From Stenotrophomonas rhizophila (lineage in GTDB: Bacteria; Pseudomonadota; Gammaproteobacteria; Xanthomonadales; Xanthomonadaceae), in the NCBI RefSeq assembly GCF_000661955.1, contig NZ_CP007597.1, positions 3,917,728-3,981,727 of the forward strand: a DNA stretch of 64,000 nucleotides, in the 5' to 3' direction. A program made the translations under genes and the position numbers. Position 1 is the first letter of the stretch; every line of letters starts with the position of its first letter. Positions 1 through 7,718 of this stretch are shown piece after piece. A model generated the notes under the pieces. The model saw only the letters and a program-made list of their open reading frames with translations, was not told where the DNA came from and did not search any database.

Positions 1-14
1 CGGGAAGCATTGTC

Positions 15-39
15 GTAGCCGACCAACGGTCGGCTCTAC
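15..39 (-). repeat. SMAG-type palindromic repeat
   Basis: A short palindrome whose arms pair through CCGACC and GGTCGG; read on the minus strand it begins GTAGAGCCGACC. It lies just downstream of the M14 peptidase stop codon (TGA at 42-44) and can form a hairpin at the 3' end of that transcript. The left window edge cuts off any partner copy. Confidence 0.85.
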
Positions 40-41
40 CG

Positions 42-2624
42 TCAGCCGCGTTGTTTGGTCGGGTTGAGCTGGTTGCCGAAGAAGATGGCGTTCAACAGCA
101 GGCGCTCGGTGCCGTGCCAGTACTTGCGGTGTGCCGGGTCGTCGGCGAACAGGACCACGTTGCCCTGCCCCTGCGGCGATACCAGCAGCCAGGCGGCACC
201 GGCCACGCGGTTGCGGTTGGTCTCGGACAGGTAGCCGTTGACGCGCGGCGTTTCATCCACGCGAACCACGGTGGAGAACGGATTGCGGCTGGGCTTGAAG
301 CGGATGCCGTTTTCCTTGTTGATCGCCAGCTGCGTGCGCGGCAGGCCGAAGCCCAGCGGATGGCTGGTATCCACCTGCGCACTGAGGATGTTGCCGCTCA
401 CCCGCTCGATGGCGGCAATGTCGCGCTGGTCGCCGAAGGCACGCCGCGCTGCGTCGGGTTCCTTCTCGTCTTCGCCCAGCACTTCATCGGCCAGCTTCTG
501 TTCGATCGCCCAGCGCGCGGCGGTGCCGTAGGTCACCAGCGACCCGCCCGCGTTGATCCAGCGCTTGAGTGCGGCCACCGCTGCCGCGTCCACGCCGGTG
601 TAGGTGCCACCGGCCAGCACGATCGTGGTGTAGCGATCCAGTTCCACCTTGCCGAGCTGGGCCGGATCAAGCTTGCTGGCCGGCAGCTGCACCTGCTGGT
701 CGAGCACGAACCAGGCCGAGCCGATCTCGGTGGCACTGACGCCCTCGCCCATCACCAGCGCCACGGCCGGTTTGCGCAGCGCCTTGACGCTGTCGCTGCC
801 CAGGTCGATGCCGCTGCGGCTCTGGCCACTGGCCAGCGCCTGCACGCGCACACCGGCAGCACGCGCGGCCTCGTCGACCGCCGCCAGCAGCGCCGCGCCG
901 GCCAGCGGTTGCCCGGCCACCGGAATCACCACGCTGCCGCGTGCGAACGCCTGCTCGCCATCGACGGTGGCGGCGGTGAACGGCTGGAACGCGGCGCGGG
1001 TCAGCAGGCCCCGTGCCTGCAGTGCGTACAGCGCGCGGCTGGCGTTGTAGTCGCGCCAGTCCAGCACATAGGCGTAGCCGGCCTGCCCGCCCACCACGCC
1101 GCCCTGGGCCGGCGCTACCGCTGCCACGCGCTGGCCACCGCCGATACGGCTGCGGCTGCCGGCAAACGCCACGCCGTAGGCCGGTGCGATCGCATAGGAG
1201 GTGCTGCCGTAGAACACGTCACCCTTGATCGGCGGCGTGTCGGCGAAGATCGAATGGACCAGCCGGAACTGCGGCTGCGCGGTGGGCACCACGTAGGCGC
1301 TGCCCGGCTCGAAGCGCTGCCCCTCCACGGTCACGGCGGTGCCCAAGGCCTCCACCGTGATCTGGTGCTGCAACAGCAGGTCCAACAGCCGGGCCGTCAG
1401 CCCCGGATCGTGCGCGTCGCCGAACACGAACGCCTTCACCGGCTGCTGGCCGGCCTGCTTCAGTGCCGACTGGAAGAACTCCTTCTGCAGTTTGAGCAGC
1501 CCATCGCGTTCGGTCACCGCGCCGCGGATGGTGCCCAGCCCGGTAGCCACCTGGTTGCGGATGGTGAAGGGGAAGGTCAACAGACCGTTGACCGATTCCT
1601 GCACGCGACCGCGCGAACTGGCCTGTTCCACAGTGACGCCGACCGCGCCGTGGAAGTCCGGATAGGTGGAGCCGTACACCGGCGAGAAGTTGTCGAAGTT
1701 CTCGCCCGTGTAATACAGCGAACCCAGCGCATCCAGCGCCTGCGCGTGGTACTTGGCCAGCGTCTTGTTGAAGGCGTACGACGAGGCCGGCAACAGCGGG
1801 CTGTGCATGCTCGCCGGCGACGGTTCGAAGTAGTAGGTACTGTCCTTGCCCATCTCGTGGAAATCGATCTGGACGTTGGGATACCAGCGGTGGAAGTAAG
1901 CGATCTTCGGCCGCGTGTCCTGCTGGGTCAGGGCCAGCCAGTCGCGGTTGAGGTCGGTGAAGTAGTGGTTGGTGCGGCCCTGCGGGAACGGTTCGACATG
2001 TTCCTTGTCAGCCGGATCGGCCGAGGCCGGGGAAGAGGCATAGGCGTTGTGCCAGCTGGCCGCGCGGTCGCGCCCGTCCGGGTTCTGCGCCGGGTCGAAC
2101 AGCACCACTGCCTGCTGCAGCCACTGCGCGGTGTCGGCACTGCGGCTGGCCACCAGGTAATAGGCGGTGAGCAGCGCGGCTTCGCCGCTGGAGGTTTCAT
2201 TGCCATGCACGCTGTAGCCCAGCCACACCACCACCGGGCTGCTGCCGGCCGCGCTCAGCGGCTGGGCCGGATCGGCCAGGGTGACGTGCTGGCGGCGCAG
2301 CGTTTCCAGCTGCTGCTGGTTCTGCGCCGAGGTCACCGTGGCGATCACCAGCGGGCGGCCCTCGTAGCTGCTGCCGATCTGCTCGACCTTGATCTTGTCC
2401 GAGTGCCTGGCCAGTTCGTTGAAGTAGGCCACCAGCTGGTCGTGCCGCGTGTAGCGGCTGCCGATCTCGTAGCCGAGGAACTGCTGCGGGGTGGGAATGG
2501 ACGGGTCGAACTCGCCGCCCTGCGGGAAGAAATACGCGCTCTGCGCGAACGCTGGCGCGGCCAGCAACCACAACGCGCCCACCAGCCAGGTGATGGGACG
2601 TGACACGACACGATGCAAAGACAC
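42..2624 (-). CDS. Secreted M14 family zinc carboxypeptidase
   Basis: Zinc metallocarboxypeptidase-like protein of about 860 residues. I chose the GTG at 2624 as start because it puts a clean signal segment (WLVGALWLLAAPAFA) near the N terminus; an in-frame ATG at 2678 would add 18 mostly arginine-rich residues. The zinc site shows as HGNE (His near residue 140, Glu near 143) and a second His in IDFHEMG (near 257). The M14 domain fills roughly residues 35-370. The C-terminal part contains VVLAGGTYTG and GGSLVTYG, resembling the amidotransferase-like domain attached to many long bacterial M14 proteins. The gene follows the TonB receptor gene by 108 bp on the same strand, so a shared transcript for cleaving and importing peptides is likely (inference). 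Family assignment is firm; substrate is unknown. Confidence 0.9.
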   Translation of the reverse strand: MSLHRVVSRPITWLVGALWLLAAPAFAQSAYFFPQGGEFDPSIPTPQQFLGYEIGSRYTRHDQLVAYFNELARHSDKIKVEQIGSSYEGRPLVIATVTSAQNQQQLETLRRQHVTLADPAQPLSAAGSSPVVVWLGYSVHGNETSSGEAALLTAYYLVASRSADTAQWLQQAVVLFDPAQNPDGRDRAASWHNAYASSPASADPADKEHVEPFPQGRTNHYFTDLNRDWLALTQQDTRPKIAYFHRWYPNVQIDFHEMGKDSTYYFEPSPASMHSPLLPASSYAFNKTLAKYHAQALDALGSLYYTGENFDNFSPVYGSTYPDFHGAVGVTVEQASSRGRVQESVNGLLTFPFTIRNQVATGLGTIRGAVTERDGLLKLQKEFFQSALKQAGQQPVKAFVFGDAHDPGLTARLLDLLLQHQITVEALGTAVTVEGQRFEPGSAYVVPTAQPQFRLVHSIFADTPPIKGDVFYGSTSYAIAPAYGVAFAGSRSRIGGGQRVAAVAPAQGGVVGGQAGYAYVLDWRDYNASRALYALQARGLLTRAAFQPFTAATVDGEQAFARGSVVIPVAGQPLAGAALLAAVDEAARAAGVRVQALASGQSRSGIDLGSDSVKALRKPAVALVMGEGVSATEIGSAWFVLDQQVQLPASKLDPAQLGKVELDRYTTIVLAGGTYTGVDAAAVAALKRWINAGGSLVTYGTAARWAIEQKLADEVLGEDEKEPDAARRAFGDQRDIAAIERVSGNILSAQVDTSHPLGFGLPRTQLAINKENGIRFKPSRNPFSTVVRVDETPRVNGYLSETNRNRVAGAAWLLVSPQGQGNVVLFADDPAHRKYWHGTERLLLNAIFFGNQLNPTKQRG

Positions 2625-2732
2625 AGCAGTTCCCCATGAAGCGGGCCGGCCTCTCCGCCGGCCCCGTTGAATGCGCACGCTCCGGTGCAGCCAGGTGCCG
2701 GGCCGGCGCGCGAAGGCGACCGGCCCGCAGGT

Positions 2733-5378
2733 TCAGAAGCGGTAGTCGAAGCCCACCGTGAAGTAGCGGCCGCGCAGGTCGTACTGACTGAAGTCGTACG
2801 GCGCGCGGATACCCGGGAAGGACGCGTCGTACGGCGGTTCCTCGTCGGCCAGGTTCTGGATCTTGGCGTACACGGTCAGCTTCTCCACGCCGGTGTAGGC
2901 CAGGTACAGATCGAACTGGCTGTACGCATCCACGCGGTCCTGCACGGCAGTGGCCGCTGCGCTGGCCTTCTGGTCATAGCCGCTGGTGTAGTACCAGGTC
3001 AGCGCGGTGCGGAAGTCGCCGTAGCTCCAGTCCAAGGTGGTGGTCGCCTTGTTCTTGGGCAGGGTCGCGCCGAGATTGCTGCCGGCGTAGTCCACCAGCG
3101 GGCCACCGACCACCGTCGGGCGGCTGTAGTTGCGCACGTGGGTGAAAGCGCTGCTGAGCGCGAAGTCACCGGCGCGCGCAGTCGGGAAGCGCTGGCGCAG
3201 TTCCACGTCGAAGCCGGAGGTCTTCAGCTCGCTCAGGTTCTGGTAGCGGTTGTAGACCGCCAGCAGCTTGCCGCGGTCATCGCGCAGCACCGCACCGGGT
3301 ACATCGTCGGTGACCAGGGTCTGGGTGTTGTTGGTCCCGACCAGGTTCTCCAGCTCGATGCGGTAGTAGTCCACGCTCAGGCTGGTGTTGGACCACGGCG
3401 AGAGCACGATGCCGGCGTTGAAGCTCTTGGTGCGCTCGGGCTTGAGGTCGTTGTTGCCCACGGTGAAGAAGGTCGGGTTCTGGCGTGAGCCCGGCACGTC
3501 CGGATCACGCGGGTCGATCACGCTGCCGTAGGCGATGCTGGTGCTGTTGGAGTTCTCCGACAGCGACGGTGCACGGAAGCCCTTGGAGGCCGCGGCACGC
3601 ACCAGCAGGATGTCCCAGGGCTGCCAGCGCAGGCTGAGCTTGGGCGAGAACGCATCGCCGAAGTCGCTGTAGTGGTCGGCGCGTGCGGCCGCCTGCAGTT
3701 CCAGGCGCTCGGCCAGCGGCACGTTCACTTCGGCATAGGCGGCGGTGACCTTGCGCTCGCCGTGCACTTCGGCGATGGCCGGGCGGATCTGCAGGCCGGC
3801 ATCGATCTGCCACGGGTTGTTGGAGTCGAGCTTCTCGCGGCGCCATTCGGCACCGGCGGCGAAGCCGATCTCACCGGCCCAGGTGTGGCCCAGCGCGCCG
3901 GAAATCTTCGCGTCCACGCCCTGCAGCACCGACTCGGCCGGGCGCAGCGTGCTGATGTTGATCGCGTTGAGCACCTCCGGCGCGGTGGCCGACGGATTGA
4001 GCAGGTTGTAGCTGCCGCTGGCCAGCGCATCGGCCAGCGCGTAACGGTTGGCGAAGCCGCCGGACACGGTCTCGCGCTCGCTGCTGCGTGCGCCGAACGC
4101 GCCCACTTCCCAGTCCCAGTTCTGCAGGCTGCCGCGCAGCCCGACCAGGCCGCGGTAGGCCTGCGAACGGTTGGTCTTGATGGTCGGGCCGAGGTTGAAG
4201 AAGGTGTACTCGATCGGCACCGCGCGGCCGTACGGGTTGTACGGGCTGCTCGCCGGCAGGTTGGACGACACCGGCTCGGCCAGGCCGGTATCGGCGTTGA
4301 GCGCGAAGCGGCCGCTTTCCAGGGTGAAGAACGGGCTGCTGCCGAACCAGGAGACACCCTTGATGTCGCTGTGGAGCACCTCGCCGAAGGCTTCGACGTT
4401 GTCGTTCACCCGGAAGGTGCCGTTGACGTAGGCCTGGTAGCGTTTGGTCGACGGGATCAGCGTGGTGTACGGCGCCTGGTTGAAACCGCAGGTGTTGCCG
4501 GCCAGGCCGTCGATCGGCGCGCTGGCCACCAGCGTGGTGCCCTGCGGGCAGTTACCGCTGGCGTCGAGCATCGGCACCGAGGTGCCGTTGACCAGATAGC
4601 GCGCGCCCTTGGCCGACCAGCCGTTCCAGCGGCCACCGGGCTTGTCGGTGTAGATGCCCGACTTGGTGAGGTCGCGCTGGTCCTGGTCCAGGCGTTCGCG
4701 GTTGTAGCCTTCCAGGCTGACCAGGATGTTGTAGCCGTCGGCGTCCAGGTCACCGATGCCGCCGATGAACTTCAGGTTCTGCTCGTCCAGTCCGCCCTGA
4801 TCGGCGGTGCCCAGGCTGCCGCCCAGTTCGGCGCCCTGGAAATTCTGCCGGGTAATGATGTTGACCACGCCGGCCACGGCGTCCGACCCGTACACCGCCG
4901 AGGCGCCGTCCTTGAGCACCTCGATGCGTTCCACGGCGACGAGCGGCAGCGCGTTGAGGTTGACGAAGGTGTCCGACAGGCCGCCAGCCGGGAAGCCGTA
5001 GTTGGCCAGGCGGCGGCCGTTGAGCAGCACCAGCGTGTTCTTCTGCGACAGGCCGCGCAGGCCGATGCCGGCCGAGCCGGACGCCCAGCCGTTGTTGGTG
5101 GTCTCGTTGTTGGCGTTGCCGGTATTGGCCGAGATCGAGCGTAGCAGGTCGGCGACGGTGGCCTTGCCGGTCTCCTCCAGTTGCTGGCGGTCGATCACCT
5201 GGACCGGATTGGCCGACTCGGTATCGGTGCGCTTGATGTTGGAGCCGGTGACGCGCACGGCGGCAAGGGTCTTGCTGTCGCCGGCAGCGGTGGCATCGGT
5301 GGCGGTATCGGCAAACGCAGGCAAAGGCGTGGCCAGAGCAGCAGACAGCGCTGCTACAAGAAGGGTGTGCTTGGGCAT
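2733..5378 (-). CDS. TonB-dependent outer membrane receptor
   Basis: Outer-membrane receptor of about 881 residues. The start at 5378 gives MPKHTLLVAALSAALATPLP, a standard signal peptide ending at AFA; an ATG at 5432 would add 18 residues in front of it. The mature N terminus carries a TonB-box-like stretch (LAAVRVTGSNI), followed by the plug domain (NPVQVIDRQQLEETG, LVLLNGRRLANYG, IEVLKDGASAVYGSDAVAGV) and a C-terminal 22-strand barrel with the usual aromatic end (YFTVGFDYRF). TonB and the proton motive force would drive ligand import. It is the first gene of a probable operon with the secreted M14 peptidase, suggesting peptide uptake. A 17-bp direct repeat lies about 70 bp upstream of the start. 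Confidence 0.93.
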   Translation of the reverse strand: MPKHTLLVAALSAALATPLPAFADTATDATAAGDSKTLAAVRVTGSNIKRTDTESANPVQVIDRQQLEETGKATVADLLRSISANTGNANNETTNNGWASGSAGIGLRGLSQKNTLVLLNGRRLANYGFPAGGLSDTFVNLNALPLVAVERIEVLKDGASAVYGSDAVAGVVNIITRQNFQGAELGGSLGTADQGGLDEQNLKFIGGIGDLDADGYNILVSLEGYNRERLDQDQRDLTKSGIYTDKPGGRWNGWSAKGARYLVNGTSVPMLDASGNCPQGTTLVASAPIDGLAGNTCGFNQAPYTTLIPSTKRYQAYVNGTFRVNDNVEAFGEVLHSDIKGVSWFGSSPFFTLESGRFALNADTGLAEPVSSNLPASSPYNPYGRAVPIEYTFFNLGPTIKTNRSQAYRGLVGLRGSLQNWDWEVGAFGARSSERETVSGGFANRYALADALASGSYNLLNPSATAPEVLNAINISTLRPAESVLQGVDAKISGALGHTWAGEIGFAAGAEWRREKLDSNNPWQIDAGLQIRPAIAEVHGERKVTAAYAEVNVPLAERLELQAAARADHYSDFGDAFSPKLSLRWQPWDILLVRAAASKGFRAPSLSENSNSTSIAYGSVIDPRDPDVPGSRQNPTFFTVGNNDLKPERTKSFNAGIVLSPWSNTSLSVDYYRIELENLVGTNNTQTLVTDDVPGAVLRDDRGKLLAVYNRYQNLSELKTSGFDVELRQRFPTARAGDFALSSAFTHVRNYSRPTVVGGPLVDYAGSNLGATLPKNKATTTLDWSYGDFRTALTWYYTSGYDQKASAAATAVQDRVDAYSQFDLYLAYTGVEKLTVYAKIQNLADEEPPYDASFPGIRAPYDFSQYDLRGRYFTVGFDYRF

Positions 5379-5446
5379 GAACTTCAGTGGGGTGGTGGAC
5401 GACAAGTTCCGCAGTAGTCCATGCCTGGCCATGAACCGGCCAATAA

Positions 5447-5494
5447 CATCTCTTCATACGGATATAAGAGAAACTACCATCTCTTCATCCGGAT
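5447..5494. promoter_or_regulatory. Direct repeat in the TonB receptor promoter region
   Basis: CATCTCTTCATACGGAT at 5447-5463 recurs with one change (CATCTCTTCATCCGGAT) at 5478-5494. The 31-bp period is close to three helical turns, which suits two regulator subunits bound on one DNA face. It lies upstream of the receptor start. No known regulator motif is recognised. Confidence 0.4.
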
Positions 5495-5566
5495 GGATAG
5501 ATTTGGTTTCGCCTGCATCCATGTCCCGCCCCCACGCCGGCATGGGCCGCCCGCTACAATGGCGGC

Positions 5567-5920
5567 ATGGAAATCTTCAAAGTCTTTACCCTCGAAGCGG
5601 CCCACCGCCTGCCCAACGTGCCGCCGGGCCACAAGTGCGCGCGCCTGCACGGGCACTCGTTCCGGGTGGAACTGAAAGTGGAAGGCGAACCCGGCGAGCA
5701 GACCGGCTGGATCATGGACTTCGGCGACGTCAAGGCGGCCTTCCAGCCGATCTACGACCGCCTGGACCACCACTACCTCAACGACATCCCGGGCCTGGAG
5801 AATCCGACCAGCGAGCGCCTGGCGATCTGGATCTGGAACGAACTCAAGCCGGCCCTGCCGCAGCTGAGCGAAGTGACCGTCCACGAAACCTGCACCTCCG
5901 GCTGCCGCTACCGCGGCTGA
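5567..5920 (+). CDS. queD: 6-carboxytetrahydropterin synthase QueD
   Basis: Converts 7,8-dihydroneopterin triphosphate to 6-carboxy-tetrahydropterin in the cytosol, the first committed step towards queuosine in tRNA. The 117 residues match the family's usual length. The zinc ligands show as His in EAAHRL near the N terminus and the HGH of CARLHGHSF, with the catalytic Cys just before it; MDFGDVK, DHHYLND and the C-terminal VHETCTSGC are also family hallmarks. It stands alone between the TonB receptor (divergent) and the phasin gene, followed by a SMAG hairpin. Confidence 0.96.
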   Translation: MEIFKVFTLEAAHRLPNVPPGHKCARLHGHSFRVELKVEGEPGEQTGWIMDFGDVKAAFQPIYDRLDHHYLNDIPGLENPTSERLAIWIWNELKPALPQLSEVTVHETCTSGCRYRG

Positions 5921-5934
5921 CCCGGCAGCGCGCG

Positions 5935-5957
5935 GTAGAGCCGACCGTTGGTCGGCT
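5935..5957 (+). repeat. SMAG-type palindromic repeat
   Basis: Single copy starting GTAGAGCCGACC with complementary arm GGTCGGCTC, 14 bp after the queD stop codon. It may serve as a 3' hairpin for queD mRNA. Confidence 0.85.
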
Positions 5958-6047
5958 CCCGACCCATCATCATCGCCCGCAAGCCTGCGCAACCCATTGA
6001 TTGGAAAGCGGTTTAACTGAAACCGGACCACAACTGGCAACAAAATG

Positions 6048-6085
6048 TTGCAATGCAATATTTTCGGCGTATGCTGCATTGCATC
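6048..6085. promoter_or_regulatory. TGCA-type inverted repeat upstream of the phasin gene
   Basis: TGCAATGCA at 6049-6057 and its exact inverse TGCATTGCA at 6075-6083, with centres 26 bp apart, lie 23-57 bp before the phasin ATG. Repressors of the PhaR family, which control phasin genes in other proteobacteria, are known to bind TGC/GCA-rich dyads, so this is a good operator candidate. The link to PhaR is inference. Confidence 0.45.
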
Positions 6086-6105
6086 AACGTTCTCGAGCCG
6101 CTCCC

Positions 6106-6462
6106 ATGGCGTCCGCGTTCACCGATTCCTTCAGCGACTACACCCGCCAGCTGGCCGCCACGGCCACGCGTGCCAATCGGCTCGCACTGGAAAATGCCGA
6201 AAGCATGTTCGGCGTGCAGTTGAAGACGCTGGAAAAGAACATCACCGCCACCAGCGGGTTCTTCGGTGAAATCGCGCAGTCACAGGAACCCGGCACGCTG
6301 TTGCCCAAGGGCGCGCAGCTGGCCCGTGACAACCTCGCCCGTTGGACCCGTGCCCACCAGGACGTGGTCGACCTGGGGCTGAAAGCCTCCGAGGCGTTCA
6401 GCGAGCTGGTCCGGGGTCCGTCCGCGGATGCCCCTGCCAAGGCGGGCGCTGCCAAGCGCTGA
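6106..6462 (+). CDS. Phasin family protein
   Basis: Small alpha-helical protein (118 residues) of the phasin type that coats polyhydroxyalkanoate granules. The start at 6106 (MASAFTDSF) was chosen because the frame upstream lacks any family similarity and the phasin core begins here. The core (YTRQLAATATRANRLALENAE, SMFGVQLKTLEKN) is a long amphipathic helix, followed by a second helical part (DNLARWTRAHQDVVDL) and a disordered Ala/Lys tail. It is shorter than many phasins but within the range seen. No polymer synthase is in the window, so involvement in granules is inferred from the family. Confidence 0.75.
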   Translation: MASAFTDSFSDYTRQLAATATRANRLALENAESMFGVQLKTLEKNITATSGFFGEIAQSQEPGTLLPKGAQLARDNLARWTRAHQDVVDLGLKASEAFSELVRGPSADAPAKAGAAKR

Positions 6463-6480
6463 GCCACACCCGCATCGAAT

Positions 6481-6548
6481 TTGCGTGGGTCCCTCCCCCC
6501 ACGCAATCCCAGACCCGACAGAACCCTCCCTCTGTCGGGTCTTTTTTT
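6481..6548 (+). terminator. Tandem hairpins, the second an intrinsic terminator, after the phasin gene
   Basis: Two consecutive stem-loops: TTGCGTGGG/CCCACGCAA (6481-6506, no T-run) and ACCCGACAGA/TCTGTCGGGT (6513-6540) followed by seven T residues. The second is a textbook Rho-independent terminator and separates the phasin unit from the Abi locus. Confidence 0.9.
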
Positions 6549-6641
6549 GGGCGCGGGGCATGGCCGCTAAAGCGCGCCTGAACCGGTGGCACCGCGCGCC
6601 GACATTTCATTACTGGCGTCACACTCCTGACGTGTCATTAC

Positions 6642-6670
6642 TTGCGGGTAATCCATGCGATGGCTAGACT
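6642..6670 (+). promoter_or_regulatory. Candidate sigma-70 promoter for a small RNA ahead of the Abi gene
   Basis: TTGCGG (6642-6647), a 17-bp spacer and TAGACT (6665-6670) match three and four positions of the -35 and -10 consensus at the ideal distance. Transcription would begin near 6677, just before the hairpin element. An 8-bp direct repeat TCATTACT (6607-6614 and 6635-6642) lies just upstream. Confidence 0.4.
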
Positions 6671-6676
6671 TGCCGT

Positions 6677-6740
6677 AACACACCCGCCACGCCTCTGACG
6701 CGATCTTTCGCGCCATGCTCAAATTGGCGGGTTTTTTTTT
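6677..6740 (+). ncRNA. Candidate structured RNA with intrinsic terminator upstream of the Abi_2 gene (abiF-RNA-like)
   Basis: A compact unit of about 64 nt lies between the candidate promoter and the Abi gene. The outer stem pairs CCCGCCA (6683-6689) with TGGCGGG (6725-6731), directly followed by nine T residues (6732-6740), so transcripts should end here, 26 bp before the Abi start. Inside sits a second hairpin, CGCGA (6699-6703)/TCGCG (6708-6712) with loop TCTT, extended by G-C and T-A pairs across one mismatch. The 12 nt between the two stems on the 3' side stay free and could pair elsewhere. A conserved RNA motif named abiF RNA has been reported upstream of Abi_2 genes; whether this one fits that model needs a covariance search. 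It has no tandem repeats, unlike ToxI-type antitoxins. Confidence 0.6.
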
Positions 6741-6760
6741 GCCGCTATCAGGGGGGCGGC
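6741..6760 (+). promoter_or_regulatory. Hairpin holding the ribosome binding site of the Abi gene
   Basis: GCCGC (6741-6745) pairs with GCGGC (6756-6760), leaving the loop TATCAGGGGG. The purine tract AGGGGG, 11 nt before the ATG at 6767, is the only plausible Shine-Dalgarno sequence, so this small stem could modulate translation. Confidence 0.35.
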
Positions 6761-6766
6761 GTCAGG

Positions 6767-7672
6767 ATGACTCGATACCTCAAGCAAGCGCTAACGTTTC
6801 AGGCGCAGCTGCAACAACTGCAGTCGCGCGGATTAGGCATAGCGGACCTCGACACCGCCAATCGCTACCTGCAGCGCGTCGGCTACTACAGGCTGATGGG
6901 CTATCTATACCTGCAACGCATGCCCGGTAGTGACCAATTCTTGCGTGGCGCAACCTTCGAGGAAGCCGTCTCCCTGTATGAATTCGATCGCGGCCTGCGA
7001 GATCTCGTGATGGAGGCTGTTGGTCATATCGAGGTAGCAACCCGCACGCTGCTCACCTATCACTTCTCCCATGCCTACGGGCCTTTCGGGCACCTGGATC
7101 CCAGGAACTTTTCCTTCTCCCCAGCAGACCACCGTACGTGGGTGGATGGGATCAGCAAGGAGATCTCACGTTCCAAGGAGACGTTCATTCGTCACTATCA
7201 GGACACGTACTCCACTCCGGCGTTCCCACTGGTTCCCATCTGGATGGCGACGGAGGTGATGTCGCTGGGATCCCTCTCGCGCTTCTACAAAGCGCTACGG
7301 GCGGTGGAGCAGAAGGTGATAGCACGCGATGTTGAGATGGCCGCACCGGTGCTGCAGAACTGGTTGCATGTCACGAGCGTGGCGCGCAACGTGGTTGCAC
7401 ACCACGGACGCTTGTGGAACAAGGAACTTGGCGTCAGCGCGGCACGTCCACGATCTGCCGGCTGGTCTGAGCCAGAAGCACCGTTCCCTCCGGGCCGGGT
7501 CTTCTTTCTTCTCCTGCTGCTTCGCCGCCTCCTGAAGCAGACCACGGCAGATGCTGTTCTTTGGCGTGACCGGGTGGACACCCACCTTCAGAAGGGGCTG
7601 ACCACTGATAGGCATATCAGCGGACTTGGCGCCACACACGCGTGGCAGACACACCGCCTCTGGAGATTGTGA
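6767..7672 (+). CDS. Abi_2 (AbiD/AbiF) family abortive-infection protein, HEPN-type
   Basis: Protein of 301 residues of the Abi_2 family, known for phage abortive infection in lactococci. The N terminus (KQALTFQAQLQQLQSRGL, then RVGYYRLMGYLY) and the middle (LYEFDRGLRDLVMEAVGHIEVATRT) are family signatures. Near residue 210 stands RNVVAHHGRLWN, the R-x4-H HEPN ribonuclease motif with the RLWN tail usual for Abi_2, so RNA cleavage on infection is likely. The C-terminal 75 residues are less conserved. GC content is visibly lower than in neighbours (two 60-base lines counted at 58% and 50%, against 78% for one in the adjacent kinase gene), suggesting acquisition by transfer. No integrase or repeat borders it. 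The terminator-ended RNA immediately upstream suggests RNA-based control. Confidence 0.85.
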   Translation: MTRYLKQALTFQAQLQQLQSRGLGIADLDTANRYLQRVGYYRLMGYLYLQRMPGSDQFLRGATFEEAVSLYEFDRGLRDLVMEAVGHIEVATRTLLTYHFSHAYGPFGHLDPRNFSFSPADHRTWVDGISKEISRSKETFIRHYQDTYSTPAFPLVPIWMATEVMSLGSLSRFYKALRAVEQKVIARDVEMAAPVLQNWLHVTSVARNVVAHHGRLWNKELGVSAARPRSAGWSEPEAPFPPGRVFFLLLLLRRLLKQTTADAVLWRDRVDTHLQKGLTTDRHISGLGATHAWQTHRLWRL

Positions 7673-7718
7673 GGGACCGTCGCAGCAGGTCCCGTTGGCC
7701 AGTTCCTCACACGGTGCG

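Noticed and set aside
51..2603. Long open frame on the plus strand opposite the M14 gene (850 codons)
   Set aside because: It mirrors the codon pattern of the real gene; its translation is His/Arg/Gly-rich with no domain. Similar long antisense frames at 3672-5144, 7992-9221, 30516-32441 and 46732-49860 were dropped for the same reason.
6677..6740. ToxIN-type RNA antitoxin
   Set aside because: ToxI loci have several tandem repeats before the terminator and a ToxN protein; here there is a single structured unit and the protein belongs to Abi_2.
6549..7718. Genomic island or prophage remnant around the Abi gene
   Set aside because: No integrase, tRNA gene, flanking direct repeats or phage genes are visible; only the lower GC of one gene supports transfer.
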